A stretch of 64,000 nucleotides of DNA from the NCBI RefSeq assembly GCF_036250735.1, contig NZ_CP109430.1:7688001-7752000 (forward strand), in the 5' to 3' direction. A program made the position numbers and the translations under genes. The DNA comes from Streptosporangium sp. NBC_01495 (GTDB lineage Bacteria; Actinomycetota; Actinomycetes; Streptosporangiales; Streptosporangiaceae). Below are positions 1 to 7,419 of this stretch, one piece after another. The number at the start of each line of letters is the position of its first letter. The stretch's first letter is position 1. The notes beneath the pieces are model-generated. The model searched no databases. It saw nothing but the letters and a program-made list of their open reading frames with translations, and was not told the DNA's origin.

Positions 1-19
1 CCGGTTGTTCACCTTTCAT
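1..19 (-). CDS. Possible 5' end of a gene leaving the left edge
   Basis: On the minus strand an ATG at 19-17 opens a short frame (MKGEQP) that runs out of the window. A weak purine-rich stretch (AAGG) lies about 12 bases upstream of it. Only six codons are visible, so no family can be assigned and the start may be accidental. Confidence 0.2.
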
Positions 20-72
20 GTCTAGATGCGACCTTGCATCGGCACGGTGACGCCGTGAGGGGCCCCGAGGCG

Positions 73-786
73 TCAGTTCACGGTGAGGCCGCGGGCGGCG
101 AGGATCAGGGCGGCCTGGGTGGGGTTGATGACCGCTCCGCGCAGCGACCTGAGCCGGGTGTCGTCGACCTCGCCAAGGTCGGCGCCGCGCAGGTCCGCCT
201 TGGTGAAGACCGTCTCGACGGTGCGGGCGCCGATCAGGCGGCAGTCGTCGAACACGGTCTTGGTGAAGTCGCAGCCCGACAGGTTGGCGTCGTCGAAGCG
301 GACGCCCCGCAGGTGGAGACCTCGGAACGAGCAACCGGTGAGGTCGGCCAGCGCCAGGTTGGAACCGTCGAACCGGTAGCCGGTGCCCCGGCAGGCGGAC
401 AGCACCGCGCCGATCATGCGGCAACCGGTGAAGGTGACGTCGGTCATCAGGGCCAGCTCGAAGCGCGCGCCCGACAGGTCGACGTCGGTGAAGGCCGCGT
501 CGACGAGCTCGGCGTTCGCGAACCTGAGCCCCGCTCCCCCGCCGCCGGAGAAACGCGCTCCGTCCAGGTCCGCACGGCGGAAGTCGGCCCGCTCCAGCAC
601 GCACTTCTCGAACGTGGCCTCGACCAGCGACGCCCCGGTGAAGTCCGCACCGGTGAGGTCGCACTCCCTGAACACGTAGGGCCCGTCACCGGTCAGATGA
701 TCGCCAAGCGAGAGCCCCGCCAGATCGACGCCGTGGATCTCCCGCTGGTCCGCCAGCAACTGTGCCGCATTCATCCCACGATTCAA
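73..786 (-). CDS. Pentapeptide-repeat protein
   Basis: This is a 237-residue protein built almost wholly of pentapeptide repeats of the A(D/N)LXX / A(D/N)FXX type (for example CDLTGADFTGASL near residues 42-54 and ADLRGADL near 194-201). Such repeats fold as a right-handed quadrilateral beta-helix. There is no signal peptide or membrane segment, so it is probably cytosolic. The last 25 residues (RGAVINPTQAALILAARGL) leave the repeat and form the usual capping tail. Two starts are possible, ATG at 786 or ATG at 774. Family members range from DNA-gyrase-protecting mimics to proteins of unknown role, and nothing here selects one. It is downstream of and co-directional with the GH3 gene, separated by a tandem repeat. 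Confidence 0.85.
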   Translation of the reverse strand: MNRGMNAAQLLADQREIHGVDLAGLSLGDHLTGDGPYVFRECDLTGADFTGASLVEATFEKCVLERADFRRADLDGARFSGGGGAGLRFANAELVDAAFTDVDLSGARFELALMTDVTFTGCRMIGAVLSACRGTGYRFDGSNLALADLTGCSFRGLHLRGVRFDDANLSGCDFTKTVFDDCRLIGARTVETVFTKADLRGADLGEVDDTRLRSLRGAVINPTQAALILAARGLTVN

Positions 787-812
787 GCAGCCCGCCCCGA
801 CAGAATCCTCAC

Positions 813-884
813 CGGCGTACTCCGAGAGACCGCCGTACCCCGGGAAACCGCCGTACCCCGGGAGACCGACGCACTCCGGGGAGA
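813..884. repeat. Four tandem copies of an 18-bp repeat
   Basis: Four head-to-tail 18-bp units lie at 813-830, 831-848, 849-866 and 867-884. The two central copies differ at a single position (CGCCGTACCCCGGGAAAC versus ...GGGAGAC); the outer two are more divergent. The array fills the gap between the GH3 stop (895) and the pentapeptide-protein start (786). The CCCGGG cores could form weak hairpins. The copy number is likely to vary between strains. Confidence 0.85.
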
Positions 885-894
885 GTGCTCCCGG

Positions 895-2418
895 TCAGGC
901 GGTGCCCGTGTCCCCGGCGAGGAGCTCGGCGGCGGCCTGGCCGCAGACGCGAGAGGCCCCGTGGGTGGCGATGTGGACGGCGCCGAGGTCGGAGCGGCCG
1001 GGCAGCCCCATCTCGACCACGACCGCGTCGGCGCGGGCGGCCAGGAGGTGCCGGAGCGCGTCGGCCTGCCAGGGGTGGCGGTGCGCGTCGCGGACGACGA
1101 TGACCAGGGGGCGCTCGGCCGCCGCGGCGAGCACGGCCTCGATGGCGCCTCCGGTGGCGGTGGAGGCGGCCAGCCGGGTGACCGTGGTACCGGGGAGGAG
1201 CTTGCCGAGCGGCTCGCCGACGCCCCACGGGGTGTCCTTCTCGATGGCGAGGTTCATCTCGGGGGCGAGCTCGACGACGTGCGGCGGGGCGGGCAGGGGG
1301 AACACCGCGCTCGCGGAGCGGCGGGTGATCCGCAGGGCCCGCCGGGCGGCGGCCAGGCCGATCGACGGGTCGCCGGGACGGCCGGAGGCGTCGGAGCGCG
1401 AGAGCGCGCTCCGGGGGGTGGTCGTGGCCCAGAGGGCGAGTTCGCAGACGCGCCGGGAGGCGTCGGCGAGCCGCTCCTCGGAGAGCCTGCCCTCGATCAC
1501 GGCGTCCACGATCGCGTCGCGGATCCCGATCGCGGTCTCCTCCCCCGCGTGCTCGCCGCCCACGCAGATCGCGTCGGCGCCCCCGGCGACGGCGAGGACG
1601 GAGGCCCCGCCGATGCCGTACGGGCCGGAGACGGCGGCCATCTCGATGCCGTCGGTGACGATGACGCCCTCGAAGCCCAGCTCGACCCTGAGCAGGTCGT
1701 GCAGGACCGGACGGCTGAGGGTGGCGGGCATCGCGGGGTCCAGGGCGGAGACGAGCAGGTGCCCGGTCATGACCGTGCGCACCCCCTGCTCGACGGCCGC
1801 GCGGAAGGGCCGCAGTGCCACGTCGCGCAGTTCCGCGGGGGTGGCGGCGACGAGCGGCACGCCGTGGTGGGAGTCGACCGAGGTGTCGCCGTGCCCGGGG
1901 AAGTGCTTGGCGCAGGCGGCCACTCCCGCCGACTGCATGCCCCGGATCCAGGCGGCGGTGTGCCGGGCGACGAGGTCGGGGTCCGCGCCGAAGGAGCGCA
2001 GGCCGATGACCGGGTTGTCGGGGTTGGAGTTCACGTCGGCCGAGGGGGCGAAGTTGAGGTTGACCCCCGCCAGGGCCAGGTCGCGGCCGAGGTCGGCGGC
2101 GAGTTCCTCGGTGAGTCCGACGTCGTCGACCACGCCGAGGGCGAAGTTGCCCGGCCGGGTGCTCCCGCCCGCGGCCTCCAGGCGGGTGACCTCGCCGGAC
2201 TCCTCGTCGATGCCGACCAGGACCTGGGGGTTCTCCCCGCGGAGCGCGGCCGTGAGATCGGCGACCTGGGAGGGGGTGGCGATGTTCCTGGAGAAGAGCA
2301 CCACCCCGGCCAGTCCCTCACCGAGCCGGCGCCGGATCCAGTCGGGCGGGGACTTGCCCTCGAAGCCGGGAAAGACGACCGTCTCCGCCAGACGGAGCAG
2401 CTCTGGGCCGCGCTTCAT
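895..2418 (-). CDS. Family GH3 beta-N-acetylhexosaminidase (NagZ type)
   Basis: This 507-residue GH3 glycosidase should release N-acetylglucosamine-type residues from the non-reducing end of oligosaccharides. The diagnostic NagZ loop KHFPGHGDTSVDSHHG lies at residues 171-186 and carries the His-Asp catalytic pair. The nucleophile is predicted as Asp256 in VTDGIEM. A C-terminal domain of about 170 residues follows the barrel. There is no signal peptide, so the enzyme is predicted to act in the cytoplasm on imported oligosaccharides. The promoter region carries an AGGAAAGTTTCCT palindrome shared with the chitosanase gene and a LacI-family-like site, which suggests induction by chitin- or chitosan-derived sugars. 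The start is ATG at 2418. The exact substrate (chitooligosaccharide or muropeptide) is inferred. Confidence 0.88.
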   Translation of the reverse strand: MKRGPELLRLAETVVFPGFEGKSPPDWIRRRLGEGLAGVVLFSRNIATPSQVADLTAALRGENPQVLVGIDEESGEVTRLEAAGGSTRPGNFALGVVDDVGLTEELAADLGRDLALAGVNLNFAPSADVNSNPDNPVIGLRSFGADPDLVARHTAAWIRGMQSAGVAACAKHFPGHGDTSVDSHHGVPLVAATPAELRDVALRPFRAAVEQGVRTVMTGHLLVSALDPAMPATLSRPVLHDLLRVELGFEGVIVTDGIEMAAVSGPYGIGGASVLAVAGGADAICVGGEHAGEETAIGIRDAIVDAVIEGRLSEERLADASRRVCELALWATTTPRSALSRSDASGRPGDPSIGLAAARRALRITRRSASAVFPLPAPPHVVELAPEMNLAIEKDTPWGVGEPLGKLLPGTTVTRLAASTATGGAIEAVLAAAAERPLVIVVRDAHRHPWQADALRHLLAARADAVVVEMGLPGRSDLGAVHIATHGASRVCGQAAAELLAGDTGTA

Positions 2419-2495
2419 TCACCCCTCCTCGCCTGACGGCCGGTCGGCGTTCCTGCCGAAGACGCGCAGACACCACGTTGTCACCGGACCCCTGA

Positions 2496-2510
2496 GGGAA
2501 AGCGCTCCCA
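2496..2510 (-). promoter_or_regulatory. LacI/CebR-like operator upstream of GH3
   Basis: Read on the minus strand the site is TGGGAGCGCTTTCCC, a near-palindrome with the central GCGC typical of LacI-family sugar repressors. One half matches the TGGGAGC half of known actinomycete CebR boxes. It lies 78-92 bases upstream of the GH3 start, downstream of the CsnR-type palindrome, where it could overlap the transcript start. Assignment to a particular repressor is inference. Confidence 0.5.
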
Positions 2511-2532
2511 CAGCGGCTCTGCGCAAATCTAA

Positions 2533-2547
2533 TAGGAAAGTTTCCTA
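2533..2547. promoter_or_regulatory. CsnR-box-like palindrome, GH3 promoter
   Basis: TAGGAAAGTTTCCTA is a perfect dyad centred on base 2540. The core AGGAAASTTTCCT recurs upstream of the chitosanase gene at 6707-6719. It matches the operator type I recall for CsnR, the ROK repressor of chitosanase genes in Streptomyces. It sits about 115 bases upstream of the GH3 start, in an AT-rich promoter-like stretch. Confidence 0.65.
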
Positions 2548-2891
2548 ATTGCTAGTGGGCTGACCATAGGCCTTTGACTCAGGATTTTGCGGATCGGCAC
2601 GATGGACGAGCCGAAGGCCCGCTGATAGAGAGCCGGGAAACGAGAGATCCCCGCCCGTCCGGAAGACAGATCCGCCGCCGACGTCGGCGAATCCGCCCGC
2701 GCGGCACCGGGCACGGGTCGTCGGCCGGCCATCGCCCGGCACGGGTCTCGGCTCCGGCGGCCACCCGGAGTACGGGCCGCGCCGGCGACGCGCGCCTCGC
2801 TCACCGTCCAGCCCCTCCGCGTCCGCCCGGCGGGAAGGTAGCAAGCATTTGGTCACGATGGAAAACGGGGATGAGCTGGCGCGTTCCGGTG

Positions 2892-2905
2892 AACAAGCGA
2901 TTGCG
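2892..2905 (+). promoter_or_regulatory. KstR2-like operator candidate
   Basis: The sequence AACAAGCGATTGCG fits the form AnCAAGnnCTTGnT known for mycobacterial KstR2 at 8 of 10 defined positions. It lies just upstream of a regulator whose protein sequence resembles KstR2, overlapping the expected -35 area. This would be autoregulation. The motif comparison is from memory and unscored. Confidence 0.4.
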
Positions 2906-2913
2906 CAAGGGCT

Positions 2914-2919
2914 CATAAT
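2914..2919 (+). promoter_or_regulatory. -10 element, probable leaderless transcript
   Basis: CATAAT lies six bases before the GTG start at 2926, so transcription would begin at or next to the start codon. No ribosome-binding site is visible, which agrees with a leaderless mRNA, common in actinomycete TetR genes. Confidence 0.4.
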
Positions 2920-2925
2920 GGGGAC

Positions 2926-3615
2926 GTGAACACGCGAAAGAACTCCGGCGGCGCGACCACGACCCCGGTCAAGCGCCAGGGCGGGACCAAGCGCGCGGCC
3001 ACATCCGGCCCCGCCTCAGAGCGCCGCGACCACCTCGTCAAGCTCGCCGCCGAGCTCTTCGCCCGCAAGGGCTTCCAGGCGACGACCGTCCGGGAGATCG
3101 CGGAGGAGGCGGGCATCCTGTCCGGAAGCCTCTACCACCACTTCGACTCCAAGGAGACGATCGTCGACGAGGTGCTGACCACCTTCCTCGACGACCTCGT
3201 CGGCCGCTACCGCGCCGCCCTGGACCAGAACGGCGGCCCCCGCACGATCCTCTCAGAGATGGTGCGCATCGGGTTCAGCACGCTGGAGCCCCACCGCGCG
3301 GCGATCACCGTCATGCAGAACGACTGGAACTATCTGAGGTCACTGCCCGGCGACCGCTTCGACTACCTGGTCAGGGCCGAGGAGGAGGTCGAGCGCATGT
3401 GGGTCGGGCAGATCAAGCTCGGCCAGGCCGACGGCCTGTTCCGCGCCGACGTCGACCCCAAGCTCACCTACCGCATGATCCGCGACACCATCTGGGTGAC
3501 GGTTCGCTGGTTCCGCCCGGGGGGCCGTCTCAACACCACCGGCCTCGCCGAGCACTACATCACCGTCCTGTTCGACGGCCTGGCGACCGGCGAGCGGAGT
3601 AGCCAAAAGGCATGA
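2926..3615 (+). CDS. TetR-family regulator, KstR2-like
   Basis: This 229-residue protein has a TetR DNA-binding domain at about residues 36-82 (ATTVREIAEEAGILSGSLYHH), preceded by a basic Lys/Arg-rich N-terminal tail. The recognition helix and the C-terminal stretch IRDTIWVTVRWFRPGGRL closely resemble mycobacterial KstR2, the repressor of steroid C/D-ring catabolism genes. No steroid catabolic genes are adjacent, so the ligand may be another acyl-CoA. The start is GTG at 2926, apparently leaderless. The following AlkD-like gene begins 82 bases downstream and might be co-transcribed. The family is clear; the KstR2-like role is inference. Confidence 0.85.
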   Translation: MNTRKNSGGATTTPVKRQGGTKRAATSGPASERRDHLVKLAAELFARKGFQATTVREIAEEAGILSGSLYHHFDSKETIVDEVLTTFLDDLVGRYRAALDQNGGPRTILSEMVRIGFSTLEPHRAAITVMQNDWNYLRSLPGDRFDYLVRAEEEVERMWVGQIKLGQADGLFRADVDPKLTYRMIRDTIWVTVRWFRPGGRLNTTGLAEHYITVLFDGLATGERSSQKA

Positions 3616-3697
3616 CGCCCGCCGAACCCGGCGCGGCGAGCGGCGCGGCCTGTGAGAATCAAGCGTCCGCGAAGCGAACGGGAAGTGGTGGGCGAGC

Positions 3698-4381
3698 GTG
3701 GAGATCCTGCAGAAGGCCGTACGAATGGCGCTCACCGACGTGGCCGACCCCGCCAAGGCCCCGGTCATGCAGGCCTACATGAAGTCGGCGATGCCGTTCC
3801 TCGGCGTGCAGGCCGCGCCCCGCCGCGCCGCGCTGAAGCAGGTCTTCGCCGACTATCCCGTCGACGCGGCGCCCGCGTGGCGGGAGGCGACACTGACCCT
3901 GTGGCGCGGCGCCGAATACCGCGAGGAGCGCTACGCGGCGATCGAGCTGACCGGCTTCCGCCTCTATCGCGCCTTCCAGACGCTCGACGCGCTGCCGATG
4001 TACGAGGAGATGATCGTCACCGGAGCCTGGTGGGACTACGTCGACGAGCTCGCCGTCCACCGCGTCGGCGGCCTGCTCGCGGCCTTCCCCGACACCATGC
4101 GCCCCCTCATGCTCCGCTGGGCCCGCGGCACCGACCTGTGGAAGCGCCGTACGGCCATCCTCAGCCAGAACCGCTTCAAGTCCGCCACCGACACCGGCCT
4201 GCTGTACGCCTGCATCGAGCCGAGCCTGTCCGACAACGACTTCTTCGCCCGCAAGGCGATCGGCTGGGCCCTGCGCGAGTACGCCAAGACGAACCCCGGC
4301 GAGGTCGTCCGCTACGTCGACCACACCCGGATCAGCGGCCTGAGCCGCCGCGAGGCCCTGAAAAACCTCCCGACCCGTTGA
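3698..4381 (+). CDS. AlkD-type DNA alkylation repair glycosylase
   Basis: This 227-residue all-helical HEAT-like protein of the DNA alkylation repair (AlkD) family excises N3- or N7-alkylated purines without base flipping. The catalytic surface is visible as WWDYVDELAVH (Trp111-Trp112, Asp113, Asp116) and the Arg pair in LWKRRTAILSQ (about 150-151), equivalent to the Trp/Asp/Arg residues of Bacillus AlkD. It is cytosolic. The start is GTG at 3698 behind a purine-rich GGGAAGTGG. It follows the TetR gene on the same strand. There is no sign of truncation. Confidence 0.88.
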   Translation: MEILQKAVRMALTDVADPAKAPVMQAYMKSAMPFLGVQAAPRRAALKQVFADYPVDAAPAWREATLTLWRGAEYREERYAAIELTGFRLYRAFQTLDALPMYEEMIVTGAWWDYVDELAVHRVGGLLAAFPDTMRPLMLRWARGTDLWKRRTAILSQNRFKSATDTGLLYACIEPSLSDNDFFARKAIGWALREYAKTNPGEVVRYVDHTRISGLSRREALKNLPTR

Positions 4382-4482
4382 CCCGGGGCCCGCGCCGTCA
4401 TGCTCTCCCGGGGAGGCTGCGCTCCATGTTGTTCGGCCCCGGACATGCTGGTCTCGCGGCGAAACGACGATTTCGGTGATCA

Positions 4483-4980
4483 CTATTGGCGGGTTGATCC
4501 CTGGGGGAAAAGATCAAGTCGCGATACGAGACGCTGGCAGAAGTCGATGATCCCGGCGGTCCACGTGACCGCCTCGTCGAGTTCGTCGCCGGTGACCGCC
4601 TCGCTGGGCTGGCCGGAGTATTCGAGAACGTTTCTTCTGCGTCGCGTGTGGTCGAGCCGACGGAGAGAAGCCCCTTCCCTGGTCTGCCCAAACTGAGCCG
4701 TGACGGCTTCCCTGAGAGCGATGTGGCCACCGGCGGACGTGGCACGCAGTCCCTGAGCCTGTAGAAGCGCCGCGGAAGCCTTTCTTGCCGCGTCGTAGCA
4801 GAGGGTTTAGGCGCCGTCGGGATCGGTGTCACGGATCAACTCCACCGATTCGAGGTGGCTTCGCGCCGATTCGAGCATCGACTCGGCCATGTGATCGGCC
4901 AGAGGAACTCGTTGAAGCTCACGATTGTCGAGAAGCTTGCGGATCGCGGCTTCGCCAATGGTCCGCTGCGCTGCCGATCT
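4483..4980 (-). pseudogene. HEPN-domain protein, inactivated by an in-frame stop
   Basis: Directly downstream of the nucleotidyltransferase gene a minus-strand frame reads ...TIGEAAIRKLLDNRELQRV...LIRDTDPDGA, then TAA at 4809-4807, then continues in the same frame TLCYDAARKASAALLQAQGL...RRLDHTRRRRNVLEYSG...IIDFCQRLVSRLDLF to a stop at 4485-4483. The D-P-x-G-A-(Y)-x-L-x-Y-D-A-A-R-K-A block and the R-R-R-R-N-x-x-E-Y block are hallmarks of HEPN partners of MNT proteins, and the stop replaces an expected Tyr codon (TAC/TAT to TAA). No ATG or GTG is present in this frame between the upstream stop and the first conserved residues, so the start also seems lost. Total length would be about 165 codons. 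The gene appears dead or encodes only fragments. Confidence 0.75.
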
Positions 4981-4984
4981 CCCT

Positions 4985-5560
4985 CTAGACCTCCACGGTT
5001 ACCGTCGGCCCGTTCGCGATCTCGCGGAGCAGGCCTTCGCCGCCGGACTCCCACGCGGATACGCTCCGTAACACCGGATTCACGGAAATGCCCAGACGGC
5101 GCTCGGCTCGCTCCGCCGCGTCGTAAACGTCCCCCCGGGATGGCGAGCCGATGACCAGGAGTTCCACATCGTTGGGCTGGAGACCAGGCTGACCGTGATA
5201 GCGCACGGCCCAGGAGCCGAAGATGATGAGCCGTTCGACCTCGGGCACCGACGCGAACTCCTCTGAGATGATCGCGGGAGGACCGAAGGTGACGGCCAGC
5301 AGCTGCGCCAGCGGTCGTGAGGCAGCGGTCTCGGTGTTGGCTCTCACAAGCCGTGCTCTGCCGATTTTGCGCTCCCGGAGAAGACCGGCGCGCACGAGGC
5401 GATGAACCTCGCGCTGGACCGTGGGAAGAGGAGAACCGAGGAGGTCCGCCAGATCGGTGATCGTGAATTCCTCGTCGACGGCCAGGAACAGGTGGGCCAG
5501 AAGGCGGGCCTGAAGACGTGACCGGAAGATGGGCATGAGCTCGGGAGCTGACGCTCTCAT
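4985..5560 (-). CDS. MNT-type nucleotidyltransferase with N-terminal winged helix
   Basis: This 191-residue fusion has an N-terminal winged-helix domain (about residues 15-75, ITDLADLLGSPLPTVQREVHRLVRAGLL) followed by a minimal nucleotidyltransferase domain. The polymerase-beta-fold signature is GSWAVRYHG (GS at 115-116) with the acidic pair NDVELLV (Asp131, Glu133). Proteins of this class act as antitoxins, adenylylating or otherwise neutralising HEPN ribonuclease partners. Here the partner gene immediately downstream is broken. The winged helix suggests it also autoregulates, and an ATAAC/GTTAT dyad lies 11 bases upstream of its ATG. It now appears to be an orphan antitoxin. Confidence 0.82.
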   Translation of the reverse strand: MRASAPELMPIFRSRLQARLLAHLFLAVDEEFTITDLADLLGSPLPTVQREVHRLVRAGLLRERKIGRARLVRANTETAASRPLAQLLAVTFGPPAIISEEFASVPEVERLIIFGSWAVRYHGQPGLQPNDVELLVIGSPSRGDVYDAAERAERRLGISVNPVLRSVSAWESGGEGLLREIANGPTVTVEV

Positions 5561-5570
5561 ATAACTGACG

Positions 5571-5584
5571 ATAACTCTCGTTAT
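5571..5584 (-). promoter_or_regulatory. Dyad operator of the MNT gene
   Basis: ATAAC-TCTC-GTTAT is a perfect 5-bp inverted repeat, with a further ATAAC at 5561-5565 in direct orientation. It lies 11-24 bases upstream of the start at 5560, and the local AT-richness contrasts with the flanks. It is a likely target of the protein's own winged-helix domain (inference). Confidence 0.45.
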
Positions 5585-5653
5585 TCGAGAACGTCAACGA
5601 CATCGATCGGGAGGGCCCCGGTGGGGTGGGGTGCCGCCGGGACCCCGCGGGGG

Positions 5654-6529
5654 TTAGCTGATCTTGAAGGGGTCCCCGTAGACCTTCCAGGACAGCGGGG
5701 TGTTGAGGTCGAGGTTGCCGTTGTTGAGGAAGACGCGCTGGGCGGTGTCGACGCGGCTGGTGTCCTCGTGGGCCTCCTCGGCCTTCATCGCGACCTTGCG
5801 GGCGTCGAGGAAGGCGTGCAGATACTTCGTCTCGTCGCCGCCCTGCGCGGGGGGCTTCGCCTTCTTCAGGGCGTTCTTGCGGATCGCGCCGAAGCTCTGG
5901 GGGTCGGTGCCGCCGCCATGCATGACGATGGCGTCGTAGTAGGCGAACTGCCCGAGGGCGCGCAGGCCGTCCTTCTTGGCCTGGTTGACCGCGGGGTTGA
6001 AGTAGACCCGGTCGCGCTCGTCGTTCTGGGCCTGCTGGAAGACCGTGTCCTTGGCCGCGGTGGCCCAGTCCCTGGTGTAGTTCGGGTCGAGGCCCTGGTG
6101 GGAGTCGGTGCCGTCGACCTTGCGCAGGGCGGGAAGATACCTGGCGAGCACGTTCCCCGGCTTGAGCTTGGCGTAGCGCTCGACGAGGTCGAGCATGTCC
6201 CCGGTGCCGGAGCAGAAGCCGATGATCCCGGCGGTGTAGCCCCGGCCGTCGTCGATGTCCTCGATGTACTTGTACTGCGCCTTCCAGTTCAGCGAGGAGT
6301 TCTCGGCGCTGGACACCAGCTGCATGGCGATGTCCTTCTTGCGCGGGTCGGTGAGGTCGACCGCGGCGGAGGACGCGAACAGCCCGGCGGGAGAGAACGA
6401 CGCGGGCGGGAGCGTGGCGGCGTGCCCGGCACCGGCGGGGGCGATCATGACCGGGACGGCGGTCGCGGCCGACGCCAGCAGGAAGCTCAGGGTACGGCGG
6501 CCGGAGCGGGGGTTCGACGAGAAGGGCAC
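5654..6529 (-). CDS. csn: Secreted chitosanase, family GH46
   Basis: This 291-residue enzyme hydrolyses chitosan internally. Residues 1-38 form a signal peptide with a twin-arginine look (SGRRTLSFLLA) ending in AGHA. The mature domain carries the GH46 catalytic pair: Glu76 in SSAENSSLNW and Asp94 in DIDDGRGYT. These are 18 residues apart, the same spacing as Glu22/Asp40 of the Streptomyces N174 enzyme, and the length is normal. The start is GTG at 6529 with GGAGAG seven bases upstream. The promoter holds a long perfect palindrome (6703-6723) of the CsnR-box type, shared with the GH3 gene 4 kb away. It probably degrades external chitosan so that oligomers can be imported. Confidence 0.93.
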   Translation of the reverse strand: MPFSSNPRSGRRTLSFLLASAATAVPVMIAPAGAGHAATLPPASFSPAGLFASSAAVDLTDPRKKDIAMQLVSSAENSSLNWKAQYKYIEDIDDGRGYTAGIIGFCSGTGDMLDLVERYAKLKPGNVLARYLPALRKVDGTDSHQGLDPNYTRDWATAAKDTVFQQAQNDERDRVYFNPAVNQAKKDGLRALGQFAYYDAIVMHGGGTDPQSFGAIRKNALKKAKPPAQGGDETKYLHAFLDARKVAMKAEEAHEDTSRVDTAQRVFLNNGNLDLNTPLSWKVYGDPFKIS

Positions 6530-6702
6530 GTGTCTCTCCAGGGAAGGGGACGGAGGAACGCCCGGGGGCTCTTCCGGGGGAACCCCCTCGGAGGAGGGAG
6601 AGGTTCCGTGAAGGCCCTCCGGGAATGGAGCCGGGGGCGGGGACGATCGCGGGCAGGGGCACGGGCGGAGGGGTGACTCCAGGTGAGGAAACCTACACCG
6701 CT

Positions 6703-6723
6703 CGTTAGGAAACTTTCCTAACG
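6703..6723. promoter_or_regulatory. CsnR-box-like palindrome, chitosanase promoter
   Basis: This is a perfect 21-bp dyad centred on C6713 with core AGGAAACTTTCCT and outer arms CGTT/AACG. It lies about 175 bases upstream of the chitosanase start. It shares its 13-bp core, apart from the central base, with the site at 2534-2546. This is the operator form known for the ROK repressor CsnR upstream of actinomycete chitosanase genes. No CsnR gene is recognisable nearby. Confidence 0.75.
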
Positions 6724-6953
6724 AACCTACCCCTCACCCCTCCCCGCCCGTCAACCCGTTCGCGCCGATCGAACCTGAAGGCAGCCTTACGAAAGGCTCA
6801 AGCGACCCTGATCGAGGTGCCGTCGACAAGCGTGCCGTCAGCCCCGAACCCGCAGGATCATGCGCTCTGACGACGAACGCCTCGGCCCGGCGTAGTCGCC
6901 GTCCTCCGCTCGCTGTGGACGCGATCCACTGTCACGCAGAAGTATGATGGCTG

Positions 6954-6964
6954 TCAAACTTTGA
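6954..6964 (+). promoter_or_regulatory. TCAAACTTTGA palindrome, ArsR-gene promoter
   Basis: A perfect 11-bp dyad lies 23 bases upstream of the ArsR-family start, placed where it would cover the -10 region. Its size and position fit an autoregulatory ArsR operator; binding is inferred. Confidence 0.45.
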
Positions 6965-6986
6965 TGGAGGTCGTACTATTGGGCCC

Positions 6987-7304
6987 ATGGGACGCACACC
7001 GCCGCATCCAGAGATGTCGCAGTTCGACCTCCAGCAGGTGCTGGAGGCGCTCGTCGATCCGGTACGCCGGAGCATCGTCACGCAGCTCGACATCGCCGGC
7101 GAGGACATCAAGTGCGGCGATTTCGACATATCGGTTAGCAAGTCGACCGCCACCCACCACTTCAAGGTGCTGCGCGCGGCGGGCCTGATCCGGCAGTACT
7201 ACGTCGGGACCTCGCGGATGAACTCCCTCCGCCGCGCCGAGATGGACGAGGCGTTCCCGGGCCTGCTCGACGCCCTCACCACGCGCCCGGCCAGGGTGCG
7301 CTGA
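6987..7304 (+). CDS. ArsR-family winged-helix regulator
   Basis: This 105-residue protein consists of a single winged-helix domain (about residues 15-85). The recognition helix lies in SVSKSTATHHFKVLRAAGLI, and the wing contains YYVGTSRMNSL. The pair of cysteines that would form a classical metal site is absent (only one Cys, in IKCGDF), so it is more likely a metabolite or redox sensor than an arsenic sensor. The SDR gene starts 115 bases downstream on the same strand and is the probable target, together with the gene itself. A short perfect palindrome precedes the start. Confidence 0.85.
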   Translation: MGRTPPHPEMSQFDLQQVLEALVDPVRRSIVTQLDIAGEDIKCGDFDISVSKSTATHHFKVLRAAGLIRQYYVGTSRMNSLRRAEMDEAFPGLLDALTTRPARVR

Positions 7305-7419
7305 CTCCCGCCCCGCCGGAGGACCGGGAGGGGTCGCCGGCCGAGAGGGGCGGCGAACGCGCCCGGCCGGTTCGGGTCGGCGGTGAATCACATCATCGAG
7401 AAGAAAGAAGGACACCGGC

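Noticed and set aside
34-2436. An 800-codon open frame on the plus strand
   Set aside because: It lies antisense to the GH3 and pentapeptide genes, and its composition is Gly/Arg/Asp/Val-rich without any domain. This is a frame shadow typical of high GC.
2545-2916. A 123-codon minus-strand frame in the gap upstream of GH3
   Set aside because: No ribosome-binding site, an irregular composition, and it runs over the operator region. A short stretch in another frame (PALYQRAFGSSIVPIRKIL) looks protein-like but has no start or domain.
4836-6662. A 608-codon minus-strand frame over the chitosanase and MNT genes
   Set aside because: Arg/Pro/Ser-rich nonsense in another frame of two well-supported genes.
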